DNA of 64,000 bases from Isoptericola jiangsuensis (GTDB taxonomy: Bacteria > Actinomycetota > Actinomycetes > Actinomycetales > Cellulomonadaceae), in the NCBI RefSeq assembly GCF_002563715.1, contig NZ_PDJJ01000001.1:1488001-1552000 (forward strand), given 5' to 3'. A program made the position numbers and the translations under genes. The notes below the pieces were generated by a model. The model had not been told where the DNA came from and searched no databases. It worked only from the letters and a program-made list of their open reading frames with translations. Numbering within the stretch: position 1 is the first letter of the stretch; each line of letters starts with the position of its first letter. Below, piece after piece: positions 8,133 through 17,091 of the stretch.

Positions 8133-8914
8133 GCCGGGTCCGCGTCAGGTCGACGGGCCATCACGGTGTGCAGGATGCCGCGCTGCCATCCGGTGCCGGT
8201 GCGCCACCTGACGTCGGTCAGCCCGGCGCGTTCCAGACGGGCCTCGAGCTGGGTGGTGCTGTCGTTGTCCACGACGCTGCGCCACAGGTAGCGGTAGATC
8301 GCCGGGTTGCCCCGCACGATCACCGACAACGGCATGACGACGCCCCAGCAGACGGCCGTCCAGACCGCCGTGGACACCCGACGACCCTTCACGTGGTAGT
8401 CCTGCAACGCGATCCACCCGCCGGGCCGCACCTGGTCGCGGATCGCCGCCACGACGTCGTCGCGCTGCTCCTCGGGGACGTTGCGCAGGAGGTACGCGGC
8501 GAACGCGCCGTCCGCCTCCGCCCGGCCCTGCTCCCGCGCCACCTTCGGCAGGTCCTGCGCGAAGGCCTGCACGAACCGGACGCCCTCCGGCCAGGGCTTC
8601 GCCTCGGCGTGGCTCAGCATCCCGCCCGACGCGTCGAGCCCGACGACGTCGGCGTCCTCGCCGGCCGCGTCGAGGAGCGCCCGCGTGGACAGGCCCGAGC
8701 CGCACCCCAGGTCCCACAGCACGAGCGGCTCGCCGCCGCCCCGCCGCGGCAGCCGCGAGACCAGGTCGCGCGCCGCGGTGAGCAGCGCACGGTGGTAGCC
8801 CGGGTTGAGGCGGGTCAGGAGGTCGTAGCGATCGGCGGCACGGTCGAACTCGTCGGCGAGCCGTCCTCCTCGCACCTCGACGGGACCGTCGGCAGCGGAG
8901 CGTTTGCGAAGCAC
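8129..8914 (-). CDS. crtT: CrtT-like SAM methyltransferase of the carotenoid cluster
   Basis: A 261-residue class I methyltransferase. Motif I is VLWDLGCGSGLSTRALL, followed by DVVGLDASGGML and later VRPGGWIALQDYH. In Streptomyces griseus a similar gene (crtT) accompanies crtY and crtU, but its necessity for isorenieratene is unclear. The same name is used here on context. The GTG at 8914-8912 was chosen because TAAGGT lies six bases upstream. It is first in the crtT-crtU-P450 operon. Confidence 0.8.
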   Translation of the reverse strand: MLRKRSAADGPVEVRGGRLADEFDRAADRYDLLTRLNPGYHRALLTAARDLVSRLPRRGGGEPLVLWDLGCGSGLSTRALLDAAGEDADVVGLDASGGMLSHAEAKPWPEGVRFVQAFAQDLPKVAREQGRAEADGAFAAYLLRNVPEEQRDDVVAAIRDQVRPGGWIALQDYHVKGRRVSTAVWTAVCWGVVMPLSVIVRGNPAIYRYLWRSVVDNDSTTQLEARLERAGLTDVRWRTGTGWQRGILHTVMARRPDADPA

Positions 8915-8920
8915 GCCCTT

Positions 8921-8926
8921 ACCTTA
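8921..8926 (-). promoter_or_regulatory. -10 element of the crtT-crtU-P450 operon
   Basis: TAAGGT on the minus strand ends six bases before the crtT GTG, the spacing of a leaderless transcript. An AAGGG between them is too close to the GTG to serve as a ribosome site. No clear -35 was seen. Confidence 0.5.
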
Positions 8927-9062
8927 GGGGGCGGCGCGCAGATTGCACCGGATCGCACGCCCGACGACGCGGCACGCGCGCGGGCACCGATGAGGATCGT
9001 CGCCGACAGTGGTCTCATCACCCGTCCGCACCGACGCGTCGCACCCGAGGGAGAGCCGCGAG

Positions 9063-9632
9063 ATGAGACCGCTGCGCTATTCGATCAACGTCACGCTCGA
9101 CGGCTGCTGCCACCACGAGGCCGGCGTCCCGCCCGACGCGGAGTCGATGGACTTCTGGACCGCCGAGACGCGAGGCGCCGGCGCCCTGCTCTTCGGTCGC
9201 GTCACCTACCAGATGATGGAGTCCGCGTGGCGGCGGCCCCAGACCGGCCCGTGGCCCGACTGGATGCAGGAGTGGGACACCCCCTTCGCCGAGGCCATCG
9301 ACCAGCAGAAGAAGTACGTCGTGTCCAGCACGCTCGACGACGTCGACTGGAACGCCGAGCTGCTGCGCGGCGACCTGGGGGAGGCCGTCCAGCGGCTCAA
9401 GGAGGAACCGGGCGAGTTCCTGTCCGTCGGCGGGGTGACCCTGCCCCGGGCGCTCGCCGACCTCGGGCTCATCGACGAGTACGTGTTCCTCGTGCAGCCG
9501 GTCCTGGCCGGGCACGGACCGACGCTGCTCGCCGGGCTGCGCGAGCGGATCCGGCTCGAGCTGGTGGACCGCCAGGAGTTCCGCTCCGGGACGGTCGCGC
9601 TGCGCTACCGCCCCGCACCCGTTGCCGGCTGA
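9063..9632 (+). CDS. Dihydrofolate reductase/RibD C-terminal family protein
   Basis: A 189-residue protein of the RibD_C/DHFR-like fold. Visible family segments are RYSINVTLDGC at the start, ALLFGRVTYQMME, KYVVSSTLDDVDW, FLSVGGVTLPRALADLGLIDEY and VLAGHGPTLL. Such stand-alone proteins probably bind NADPH but their substrates are unknown, so no specific reaction is claimed. The ATG at 9063 is chosen for the GGGAGAG ribosome site about eight bases upstream. The frame is open to 9009 but without family similarity. It is divergent from crtT. Confidence 0.85.
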   Translation: MRPLRYSINVTLDGCCHHEAGVPPDAESMDFWTAETRGAGALLFGRVTYQMMESAWRRPQTGPWPDWMQEWDTPFAEAIDQQKKYVVSSTLDDVDWNAELLRGDLGEAVQRLKEEPGEFLSVGGVTLPRALADLGLIDEYVFLVQPVLAGHGPTLLAGLRERIRLELVDRQEFRSGTVALRYRPAPVAG

Positions 9633-9653
9633 CCGGTACGGGCCCGCGACCTC

Positions 9654-10325
9654 TCAGCGCGGGTCGTCCGCGCGTGTGGCGCCGTCGTCCGGGCCCACCA
9701 GGTCGGTCCAGCCGACCAGCTCGATCCCCACGAGGTTCTGGTGCGCGTCGAGATCGAGGACGACCGTCCCGCGCAGACGCTCGTCGTCGACGACGACCTG
9801 CAGCGGTGCGCGGCTCCTGTCGCGCGGACGGAGCCCGATGTACGCGGCGTCCGCACCGCCGTCGTAGGCGAACCGCAGGCGCCGGCGGGCGCTGACGTGG
9901 GTGAACGCCGCGCTGACGGCCGTCCGGGCGGCCCGCCGCGCCGCCGCCAGGCGACCCCGCGGACTCCGGTCGTGCTGCTCGGTCAGGAAGTCGAGCAGGA
10001 TCTCGATGCCGTCGAGCCGGAACTCCTCGGGGAGCGCGTCGACGGCGGCGGCCGCGGCTTCCGAGGCGGTGGCGTCGTCCGCGGTCGTGGTGGCGCCGAC
10101 GAGCATCCCCGACGGGAACGGCTCGCCCGCGGTACCGACGGAGCGGAGCTCGCGAGCCTCGACGTCCTCCCAGACGGCGTCCATCTGCTCCATCAGCACG
10201 GTCGCGACCCGGTCCCGCTGCGCGTGCCCGGCCGCGGAGAGCAGCCGGCGCAGTCCCGGTGCGATCACGGACCCGGGGTCCGGCAGCGCGACGGTGTGCG
10301 TCCCGCCCTCGGCGTCGATCCACAT
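9654..10325 (-). CDS. Uncharacterised protein with C-terminal DUF2283-like domain
   Basis: A 223-residue soluble protein. The last 70 residues (FAYDGGADAAYIGL, then TVVLDLDAHQNLVGIELVG) match the DUF2283 pattern of a Y-D-x-E/G-A-D-x-x-Y-I motif followed by a DLD...VGIE strand pair. The N-terminal 150 residues are Ala-rich and helical and not recognised. Function unknown. It lies convergent to the DHFR-like gene and stands alone. Confidence 0.7.
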   Translation of the reverse strand: MWIDAEGGTHTVALPDPGSVIAPGLRRLLSAAGHAQRDRVATVLMEQMDAVWEDVEARELRSVGTAGEPFPSGMLVGATTTADDATASEAAAAAVDALPEEFRLDGIEILLDFLTEQHDRSPRGRLAAARRAARTAVSAAFTHVSARRRLRFAYDGGADAAYIGLRPRDRSRAPLQVVVDDERLRGTVVLDLDAHQNLVGIELVGWTDLVGPDDGATRADDPR

Positions 10326-10462
10326 GGTGGCGGCCCCTCCCTGGCGACCGGCGGCCGCGTCGAGCGGTGATCGTAGCGGTCGGCCACGTGCCGGGGACGC
10401 CGCGCAGCGAAAGGGACGTGCTCCGCCGCGCGCTCGACCGGCGCCGCTGGTAGACCGGCCCC

Positions 10463-11461
10463 ATGCCGGACTCCCCCCAGAGCGTCGAGGAACCCAGGAG
10501 CGTCCGCGTCGTGGCGTCGGAGCACGGCGGGGAGAGCACGCTGACGGTCGTGGTCGCGTTCGTCGCGAACCTGCTGATCGCGATCGCGAAGTCGGCGGCG
10601 GCGGTGCTGACGGGGTCGGCGTCGATGCTCGCGGAGGCGGTGCACTCGTGGGCCGACGCGGGCAACGAGGTGTTCCTGCTCGTCGCGGACAAGCGGTCGC
10701 GGCGTCCCGCGGACGCGGACCACCCGATGGGGTTCGGGCGCGAGGCGTACGTGTGGTCGATGTTCGCCGCGATCGGTCTGTTCGCCGTCGGCGCGGGGGT
10801 GTCGGTGGTGCACGGCATCCAGGAGCTGGTGCACCCGGAGCCGGCGGAGAACCTGGGGATCGCGTACGCGGTGCTGGGGGTCGCGTTCGTGCTGGAGGGG
10901 ATCTCGTTCCTCCAGGCGGTCCGGCAGGCGCGCGCGGGGGCGCGGGCGTCCCGGCAGGACGTGCTGGACCACGTGGTGGGCACGTCGGACCCGACGCTGC
11001 GGGCGGTGGTCGCCGAGGACGCGGCCGCTCTGGTCGGGCTCGTCGTCGCGTTCGCGGGGGTGCTGGCCCACCAGCTCACCGGGTCGGCGGTGCCGGACGC
11101 CGTGGGGTCGATCGTCATCGGCGTCCTGCTGGGGGTGGTCGCCGTCGTCCTCATCGACCGCAACCGCCGGTTCCTCGTGGGGGAGGTGAAGCGTCCCGAG
11201 GTGCGGGACGCCGCGCTGCGCGCACTGCTCGCGCTGCCGGACGTCGACCGGGTCACCTACCTGCGCCTGGAGTTCGTGGGACCGCGCTCGGTGTACCTGG
11301 TGGCGGCGGTGGACCTCACGGGCGACGACGTCGAGTCGTCGGTGGCGCTCCGCCTCGACGTGATCGAGCGCCACGTGGTGGCGCACCCGGCGGTGGCGGG
11401 GGCGGTGCTGACGGTGTCGGCACCGGGCGAACCTGCGCTGAGCCCCTCGTCGCCGTCGTGA
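10463..11461 (+). CDS. Cation diffusion facilitator transporter
   Basis: A 332-residue metal:H+ antiporter of the CDF family. The metal-site signature HSWADAGNEVFLL (HxxxD) follows helix 2, and the family loop DHPMGFGREAYVWSMFAA precedes helix 3. About six transmembrane segments end near residue 235, and a cytoplasmic ferredoxin-like domain follows (residues 240-320). Zn, Fe or Mn are possible substrates and the sequence does not decide. It sits alone, divergent from the DUF2283 gene. Confidence 0.9.
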   Translation: MPDSPQSVEEPRSVRVVASEHGGESTLTVVVAFVANLLIAIAKSAAAVLTGSASMLAEAVHSWADAGNEVFLLVADKRSRRPADADHPMGFGREAYVWSMFAAIGLFAVGAGVSVVHGIQELVHPEPAENLGIAYAVLGVAFVLEGISFLQAVRQARAGARASRQDVLDHVVGTSDPTLRAVVAEDAAALVGLVVAFAGVLAHQLTGSAVPDAVGSIVIGVLLGVVAVVLIDRNRRFLVGEVKRPEVRDAALRALLALPDVDRVTYLRLEFVGPRSVYLVAAVDLTGDDVESSVALRLDVIERHVVAHPAVAGAVLTVSAPGEPALSPSSPS

Positions 11462-11469
11462 CCTGCCGA

Positions 11470-11492
11470 TAGGCTCGAGGACGTCCCTCGAG
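11470..11492 (+). promoter_or_regulatory. Promoter -10 with adjoining inverted repeat
   Basis: TAGGCT (11470-11475) is a good -10. CTCGAGG (11474-11480) and CCTCGAG (11486-11492) form a 7-bp inverted repeat overlapping the probable transcription start of the DUF4190 gene. It could be an operator or a 5' hairpin. Confidence 0.4.
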
Positions 11493-11511
11493 AACCAGAC
11501 CGGAGCACCCC

Positions 11512-12063
11512 GTGAGCGACCCGAACGACCCCTACGCCCCGCCGTCGGCGGACCATCCGCAGGACCAGGGGACGCAGCCGCTCCCGTACGCGTACTCGAC
11601 GGGCACCCCCGCCGAGCCGCCGCACCGGTCGACCGACACGCCTGTGTCCCCGCCGCCGGCCCCCTACGCGCCGCCCGCGCCGTACGCGCCGCCCGCGCCG
11701 TACGCCGCGGGGACGTCCCCGGCGCAGCCCTACCCGTCGGGGACGTCGGCCGCGGCCGGTCCTCTGGTCCCCGGGCCGCAGCCCTACCCGTACCCCTACG
11801 CCCTGCCCTACGCGCCGCGGCGGACCAACGGGCTGGCGGTGACGTCGATGATCCTCGGGATCCTGTGGCTGTACTGGGTGGGCAGCCTCCTCGCGCTGGT
11901 CTTCGGGTACGTGGCCCTGGCCCAGATCCGCCGCGCGCCCGTCGAGTCGCCGCAGGACGGGCGCGGGATGGCGATCGCCGGGATCGTGCTCGGCTGGGTG
12001 GGGGTCGCGACGCTCGCGCTCTTCGTCGTGGGCCTGGCCGCCCTGTCCGGCTCCGGCTACTGA
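11512..12063 (+). CDS. DUF4190 membrane protein with Pro/Tyr-rich N-terminus
   Basis: A 183-residue protein. The first 100 residues are low-complexity, with PYAPPA repeated three times and several PYPYP runs. The rest is the two-helix DUF4190 domain (RRTNGLAVTSMILGILWLYWVG, then YVALAQIRR, then GRGMAIAGIVLGWVG). The proline-rich arm is predicted cytoplasmic and disordered. Such proteins are common in actinobacteria and their role is unknown. The start is GTG at 11512 with CGGAG upstream. Confidence 0.85.
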   Translation: MSDPNDPYAPPSADHPQDQGTQPLPYAYSTGTPAEPPHRSTDTPVSPPPAPYAPPAPYAPPAPYAAGTSPAQPYPSGTSAAAGPLVPGPQPYPYPYALPYAPRRTNGLAVTSMILGILWLYWVGSLLALVFGYVALAQIRRAPVESPQDGRGMAIAGIVLGWVGVATLALFVVGLAALSGSGY

Positions 12064-12079
12064 CGGGCGTCGCGCGCGG

Positions 12080-13033
12080 TCACGCGTCCGCGGGCACCGT
12101 CGAGTCCTCCTCGATCAGCTCCATGGTGAGCTGCGCGGCCGCCCAGGCGCCCTCGGCGGCCGCCTGACCGACCTGTGCCGCGAGGTTCGTCGCGTTCCCC
12201 GCCACCCGGACGCCGGGGACCGTCGTGGCGCCGTGCGGGTCGGCCACCAGGTGCTCGCCCGCGCCCGACGGGTGCGGCGCGACCTCCAGTCCCAGGCCCT
12301 CCAGCCCGGCCGTGCGGACCCGGGACGTGGTCGCGACGACGACGGCGTCCAGCGGCACCGACGTGCCGTCGTCGAGCACCGCCGCGTGCAGGGCGTCGTC
12401 GACGACGTCGAGCCGCGCCACGGTGCCTGGCACGACGGCGACCCCGCGGTGGGCGAGCCGCGCGGCGTCGTCGGGGGCGACGTCGCCGGCCGTGTGCGCG
12501 AGGAGCGTCACGTGCGCGGTCCACTGCCGGAACAGCAGCGCCTGGCGGACGGCGTGCGGCCCGGTCGCCAGCACGCCGACGCGGCGGTCCCGCACCTCGT
12601 AGCCGTGGCAGAACGGGCAGTGCAGCACGTCACGCCCCCAGCGCTCCGCGAGGCCCGGGACGGCGGGCAGCTCGTCGACGAGCCCCGTCGCCACCAGCAG
12701 GCGGCGGGCCCGCGTCGTGCGGCCGTCGGCCAGGGTGAGGTGGAACGGGTGGGTCGGGTCGTCGTCGCGGACGGCCCCGACGACGCGCCCGGCCACGATC
12801 TCGCCGCCGACGGCCTGCACCTCGCGGCGGCCGGTGGCGAGGAGGTCCGCGGGGGAGACGCCCTCGCGGCCGAGCAGGCCGTGCACGGCGCCCGCGGGGG
12901 CGTTGCGGGGCTCGCCGGCGTCGACGACGAGGGTGCGCCAGCGGGCGCGGGCCAGGGTGAGGGCGCCGGAGAGGCCGGCGGCTCCGCCGCCGATCACGAC
13001 GACGTCGTGGCGGGGGTCCAGGGTCGCTGTCAT
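12080..13033 (-). CDS. Thioredoxin-reductase-like FAD/NAD(P) oxidoreductase
   Basis: A 317-residue flavoprotein. The FAD loop VVVIGGGAAGLSGALTLAR is at the N-terminus. A redox pair CPFC (Cys139, Cys142, in HCPFCHGYE) replaces the CATC of classical TrxB, and the C-terminal FAD segment is GVRVAGNATNLAAQVGQAA. The CPFC subgroup is common next to XRE-cupin regulators, and exactly that gene is divergent here. The physiological partner is unknown. The start ATG at 13033 fits the family. The frame is open far upstream without similarity. Confidence 0.88.
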   Translation of the reverse strand: MTATLDPRHDVVVIGGGAAGLSGALTLARARWRTLVVDAGEPRNAPAGAVHGLLGREGVSPADLLATGRREVQAVGGEIVAGRVVGAVRDDDPTHPFHLTLADGRTTRARRLLVATGLVDELPAVPGLAERWGRDVLHCPFCHGYEVRDRRVGVLATGPHAVRQALLFRQWTAHVTLLAHTAGDVAPDDAARLAHRGVAVVPGTVARLDVVDDALHAAVLDDGTSVPLDAVVVATTSRVRTAGLEGLGLEVAPHPSGAGEHLVADPHGATTVPGVRVAGNATNLAAQVGQAAAEGAWAAAQLTMELIEEDSTVPADA

Positions 13034-13064
13034 GCGTCGAGACTGCCGCCGGACACCACCAGAC

Positions 13065-13093
13065 GGCAACAGGCGTTGCCGTTCTGGCAAGAT
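13065..13093. promoter_or_regulatory. Three-half-site operator between the oxidoreductase and its regulator
   Basis: GGCAAC (13065-13070) pairs with GTTGCC (13075-13080). The same TTGCC (13076-13080) also pairs with GGCAA (13086-13090), giving two overlapping palindromes. The last half-site overlaps CAAGAT (13088-13093), the putative -10 of the regulator gene. This suits autoregulation plus control of the divergent oxidoreductase. Confidence 0.6.
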
Positions 13094-13099
13094 GGGGGA

Positions 13100-13756
13100 G
13101 TGCGCCACGACCACGACCACGACGGACCTGGTACCCCCCGCGCCGACCGGGCCGCCCCGCCCGGTCCGGCCGCCGGGGACGACCTCGCCGCCGCGCTCGG
13201 GACGGTCGGCGTCCGGCTGCGGACCCTGCGCTCCGGCGCCGGGCTCACCCTGGCGCAGGTCGCGGGGCGGACCGGCATCTCGGTCAGCACCCTGTCCCGG
13301 CTGGAGTCCGGCTCCCGGCGCCCCACCCTGGAGCTGCTCCTGCCGCTGGCCCGGGCCTACGGCGTGACGCTCGACGACCTCGTCGACGCCCCCACCACGG
13401 GCGACCCGCGCGTCCACCTGCGACCGGTCACCACCGACGGCATGACGAGCATCGCGCTGACCTCCGGCGCCACCGAGATCGGCGCGTACAAGCTCGTCCT
13501 CGAGGCCGGGTCGCGCCCCGCCCCCGACCCGCGCACCCACGACGGCTACGAGTGGCTGTACGTCCTGACCGGTCGCCTGCGGCTGGTGCTCGGCCACCAC
13601 GACGTCGTCATGGGGCCGGGCGAGGCCGCCGAGTTCGACACCCGGGTGCCGCACTGGTTCGGCCCGGCGGACGGCGGGGCGGTGGAGCTGCTCAGCCTGT
13701 TCGGCGAGCAGGGGCAGCGGGCGCACACCCGGGTACGGCCCCGCGCCCGGGAGTGA
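13100..13756 (+). CDS. XRE-family regulator with cupin sensor domain
   Basis: A 218-residue transcription factor. The helix-turn-helix reads [22 protein letters not shown] (about residues 52-73). A C-terminal cupin barrel includes [18 protein letters not shown] and [21 protein letters not shown]-cupin proteins usually repress a neighbouring metabolic gene and respond to a small ligand or metal. The divergent thioredoxin-reductase-like gene is the likely target. GTG at 13100 lies six bases after CAAGAT, so translation is probably leaderless; the purine tract directly before GTG is too close to act as a ribosome site. Confidence 0.88.
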   Translation: MRHDHDHDGPGTPRADRAAPPGPAAGDDLAAALGTVGVRLRTLRSGAGLTLAQVAGRTGISVSTLSRLESGSRRPTLELLLPLARAYGVTLDDLVDAPTTGDPRVHLRPVTTDGMTSIALTSGATEIGAYKLVLEAGSRPAPDPRTHDGYEWLYVLTGRLRLVLGHHDVVMGPGEAAEFDTRVPHWFGPADGGAVELLSLFGEQGQRAHTRVRPRARE

Positions 13757-13846
13757 CCCGCGCCGCGACCCGGCGGCCCGGTACGCCGTCGTCGGCAGTG
13801 GTGCATCCCACCGCCCCCCGCCTGTCGGCGCCACGGGCCGGTGGCG

Positions 13847-13852
13847 TACAAT
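13847..13852 (+). promoter_or_regulatory. -10 element upstream of trigger factor
   Basis: TACAAT (13847-13852) has a weak -35-like TGTCGG at 13823-13828 (18-bp spacer). It would give a 5' leader of about 115 nt before the tig GTG. Confidence 0.45.
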
Positions 13853-13973
13853 CGACGGGTTGCCCGTACGCCTGCCCGTGCGAGCCGCATGCCCGCATCA
13901 CGCGCCGCAACCATCTCCCCGGTCCGCCGGGACGACGCGCGCGCACGCACCCGACACGTTGGAGTACATCGAA

Positions 13974-15353
13974 GTGAAGAGCGCCGTCGAGACCCTGGAG
14001 CCCACCAAGGTCAAGCTGACCGTCGAGGTGGAGTACGACGAGCTCAAGCCGAGCATCGACCACGCCTACCAGCACATCGCGGAGCAGGTGAACATCCCCG
14101 GCTTCCGCAAGGGCAAGGTCCCGCCGCGCATCATCGACCAGCGCGTCGGTTGGGGTGCCGTCGTCGAGCACGCCGTGAACGAGGGCCTGTCCGGCTTCTA
14201 CCGCGAGGCCGTCACCACCGAGTCGCTGCGCCCCCTGGGCCAGCCCGAGGTCGAGGTCACCGAGATCCCCGCCAAGGCCGGCGAGGGCCAGCTGGCCTTC
14301 ACCGCCGAGGTCGAGGTCCGCCCCGAGATCGAGCTCCCCGAGCTGTCCGGTCTCGAGCTGACCGTCGAGTCCACCGAGGTCTCCGACGACGACGTCGCCG
14401 AGCGACTCGACTCCCTGCGCGAGCGCTTCGGCACCCTCGTGGGCGTCGACCGCCCCGCCGTCGAGGGCGACTACGTCGTCATCGACCTGAAGGCCGTCAT
14501 CGGCGACGAGGAGATCGACTCGGTCTCCGGCGTCTCCTACCAGATCGGCTCCGGCAACATGCTGGACGGCCTGGACGAGGCCCTCACCGGTCTGTCGGCC
14601 GGCGAGACCACCACCTTCTCGACCGAGCTCGCCGGTGGCGAGCACCAGGGCGAGGAGTCCTCGGTGACCGTCACCGCGACCTCCGTCAAGGAGCGCGAGC
14701 TGCCCGAGGCGGACGACGACTTCGCGCAGATGGCGTCCGAGTTCGACACGCTCGACGAGCTCAAGGCCGACCTGCGCGAGCAGGTCGCCTCGGCCAAGAC
14801 CTCCAACCAGGCCGTCGCCGCCCGCGACGCGCTGCTGGAGAAGCTCCTCGAGGCCGTCGAGATCCCCGTCCCGGCCGGCGTCGTCGAGGCCGAGGTGCAC
14901 CGTCACCTCGAGTCCGAGGGTCGCCTGGAGGACGACGAGCACCGCGCCGAGGTCACCGTGGACGCCACCAAGGCGATCACGAACCAGATCCTGCTCGACA
15001 CCCTCGCCGAGAAGCTCGAGGTCAAGGTCGGCCAGGGCGAGCTCATCGAGTACCTGGTCCAGGCCTCGCGCCAGTACGGCATGGAGCCGCAGCAGTTCAT
15101 CTCCTCCCTCGACCAGTCCGGCCAGATCCCGGCCATGGTCGGCGAGGTCGCGCGCTCCAAGTCGCTCGCCGTCGCGCTGCGCGACGTCGTCGTCAAGGAC
15201 GGCGAGGGCAACGTCGTCGACCTGTCGGAGTTCATCGGCTCCGAGGAGGACGACGCCGCCCAGGCCGCCGAGGCCGAGGTCGAGGAGTCCGCGGAGTCCG
15301 CCGACTCCTCGCCGGAGTCCGCCGACTCGGCCGACGAGGCCCCCAAGGCCTGA
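13974..15353 (+). CDS. tig: Trigger factor, ribosome-associated chaperone
   Basis: A 459-residue peptidyl-prolyl isomerase and chaperone that binds nascent chains at the ribosome exit. The ribosome-docking signature GFRKGKVPP is at about residues 44-52. The FKBP-type domain follows ([10 protein letters not shown], then [20 protein letters not shown]), then a long helical C-terminal region. The tail is acidic and repetitive ([19 protein letters not shown]), common in actinobacterial forms. The start is GTG at 13974 with GGAG nine bases upstream. The frame continues upstream but without family similarity. It precedes clpP1-clpP2-clpX, the usual neighbourhood. Confidence 0.95.
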   Translation: MKSAVETLEPTKVKLTVEVEYDELKPSIDHAYQHIAEQVNIPGFRKGKVPPRIIDQRVGWGAVVEHAVNEGLSGFYREAVTTESLRPLGQPEVEVTEIPAKAGEGQLAFTAEVEVRPEIELPELSGLELTVESTEVSDDDVAERLDSLRERFGTLVGVDRPAVEGDYVVIDLKAVIGDEEIDSVSGVSYQIGSGNMLDGLDEALTGLSAGETTTFSTELAGGEHQGEESSVTVTATSVKERELPEADDDFAQMASEFDTLDELKADLREQVASAKTSNQAVAARDALLEKLLEAVEIPVPAGVVEAEVHRHLESEGRLEDDEHRAEVTVDATKAITNQILLDTLAEKLEVKVGQGELIEYLVQASRQYGMEPQQFISSLDQSGQIPAMVGEVARSKSLAVALRDVVVKDGEGNVVDLSEFIGSEEDDAAQAAEAEVEESAESADSSPESADSADEAPKA

Positions 15354-15370
15354 CGCCACCCCGCACGCCC

Positions 15371-15410
15371 CGACGGCCCGCGTCCTCCGCCCGGAGGACG
15401 CGGGCCGTCG
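15371..15410 (+). terminator. Strong hairpin terminator after tig
   Basis: An 18-bp perfect stem (15371-15388 with 15393-15410) with a GCCC loop, eighteen bases after the tig stop. It separates tig from the clp operon. There is no T tract. Confidence 0.8.
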
Positions 15411-15556
15411 TCGTCCCGCCGTCGGGGGCGCGCACCGACCCGCGGGACCCCGTTCCGGGGCCGGTGTGCGCCCGCAGCGAAACCGGAGCGTTCCGGGACT
15501 CTTCGGGGCAGGGGCGCACGTTAGGGTCGAGCGACAGCGAACCGAAGGAGACGGAC

Positions 15557-16192
15557 GTGAACATGCTGCGGACGGACGTGGCCGCACCTGTGGCTCGGGG
15601 CGAGGCCCAGGGCCTCGGCCTCAACGACTCGATCTACAACCGACTCCTCAAGGAGCGCATCATCTGGCTCGGCTCGGAGGTGCGCGACGACAACGCGAAC
15701 GCCATCTGCGCCCAGATGATGCTCCTCGCGGCCGAGGACCCCACCAAGGACATCTACCTCTACATCAACTCCCCGGGCGGCTCGATCACGGCCGGCATGG
15801 CGATCTACGACACCATGCAGTACATCCAGCCGGACGTCGCCACGGTCGCCATGGGCATGGCCGCCTCGATGGGGCAGTTCCTGCTCTCCTCCGGCGCGAA
15901 GGGCAAGCGCTACGCCACGCCCCACGCCCGCGTCATGATGCACCAGCCGTCCGGCGGCATCGGCGGCACCGCCACCGACGTCCGCATCAACGCGCAGCTC
16001 ATCATGCACATGAAGCAGGTGCTGTCGGAGCTGACCGCCGAGCAGACCGGCCAGCCGCTGGAGAAGATCCTCAAGGACAACGACCGCGACTCCTGGTTCA
16101 CCGCTCCCGAGGCGCTGGAGTACGGGTTCATCGACCACGTCGTGACCAACGCCTCGGCGGTCGCCGGCGGCGGCGGCACGAACGCCGACTGA
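15557..16192 (+). CDS. clpP1: ATP-dependent Clp protease proteolytic subunit 1
   Basis: A 211-residue serine protease subunit that forms a barrel with ClpP2 and works with ClpX or ClpC. The catalytic triad is Ser104 (GMAASMGQF), His129 ([10 protein letters not shown]) and Asp178 (NDRDSWF). GTG at 15557 has GGAG six bases upstream; an in-frame ATG two codons later is the alternative. TAGGGT at 15522-15527 is a likely -10. It is followed 41 bp later by clpP2, as in other actinobacteria, where the pair forms a hetero-oligomer. Confidence 0.96.
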   Translation: MNMLRTDVAAPVARGEAQGLGLNDSIYNRLLKERIIWLGSEVRDDNANAICAQMMLLAAEDPTKDIYLYINSPGGSITAGMAIYDTMQYIQPDVATVAMGMAASMGQFLLSSGAKGKRYATPHARVMMHQPSGGIGGTATDVRINAQLIMHMKQVLSELTAEQTGQPLEKILKDNDRDSWFTAPEALEYGFIDHVVTNASAVAGGGGTNAD

Positions 16193-16233
16193 CGCCCCCG
16201 ACGCCACCCTTCAGACTTCATCCGAGGAGAACC

Positions 16234-16947
16234 ATGAGCTACTCCAGCGAGTACCAGTTCGCCATGACGGCGCAGCGGCTGGCCGGTGCCGCCGGCCGCC
16301 CCGGGGGCGTCGCGCTCCCGGGCGGCGCACCGACGTCACGCTACGTCCTGCCGCAGTTCGAGGAGCGTACGGCGTACGGGTTCAAGCGTCAGGACCCGTA
16401 CACCAAGCTGTTCGAGGACCGCATCATCTTCATGGGCGTCCAGGTCGACGACGCGTCGGCCGACGACATCATGGCCCAGCTCCTGGTCCTGGAGTCCCAG
16501 GACCCGGACCGCGACATCATGATCTACATCAACTCGCCGGGCGGCTCGTTCACCGCGATGACCGCGCTGTACGACACGATGCAGTTCATCAAGCCGCAGA
16601 TCCAGACCGTCTGCCTCGGCCAGGCCGCGTCGGCCGCCGCCGTGCTGCTGGCCGCCGGCCAGCCGGGCAAGCGTCTGGCCCTGCCGAACGCCCGTGTCCT
16701 CATCCACCAGCCGGCGATGGAGGGTGGCGGCTACGCGCAGGCGTCCGACATCGAGATCCACGCCAACGAGCTGATCCGGATGCGTGAGTGGCTCGAGCAC
16801 ACGCTCGCCCACCACACGGGCCGCGACGAGGAGCAGGTGCGCGAGGACATCGAGCGCGACAAGATCCTCACCGCCGCGCAGGCGAAGGACTACGGCCTGG
16901 TCGACCAGGTCCTGGAGTCCCGCAAGCCGGCGCACCTGGCCCGCTGA
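16234..16947 (+). CDS. clpP2: ATP-dependent Clp protease proteolytic subunit 2
   Basis: A 237-residue ClpP paralogue. The triad includes Ser133 ([14 protein letters not shown]) and His158 ([11 protein letters not shown]). The N-terminus is longer than in ClpP1 (about 50 residues before the [11 protein letters not shown] core), as in other actinobacterial ClpP2. The ATG at 16234 has a GAGGAGA ribosome site directly upstream. It is co-transcribed with clpP1. In mycobacteria both subunits are needed for an active barrel, and the same is expected here. Confidence 0.96.
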   Translation: MSYSSEYQFAMTAQRLAGAAGRPGGVALPGGAPTSRYVLPQFEERTAYGFKRQDPYTKLFEDRIIFMGVQVDDASADDIMAQLLVLESQDPDRDIMIYINSPGGSFTAMTALYDTMQFIKPQIQTVCLGQAASAAAVLLAAGQPGKRLALPNARVLIHQPAMEGGGYAQASDIEIHANELIRMREWLEHTLAHHTGRDEEQVREDIERDKILTAAQAKDYGLVDQVLESRKPAHLAR

Positions 16948-17091
16948 GCCGGTCGATGAACGACGACGCGACCCGGGTCGCCGCGCAGGTCGCGGCACCC
17001 GGGTCGCGCCACACCGGGAGAACTCTGCTGACAAGTGGGGCCCGGTGGTGTGGAATGGACGCGGAAGCGCTCGAGACAAGGGAGGCCCGTG

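Noticed and set aside
6486-8291. Long plus-strand frame opposite crtU
   Set aside because: Arg/Gly/Val-rich composition with no family pattern, while the minus strand encodes clear crtU and crtT. It is a shadow frame.
15420-15530. ClgR-like operator before clpP1
   Set aside because: GCG-rich half-sites are present, but I could not match the published spacing with confidence in this GC-rich sequence.
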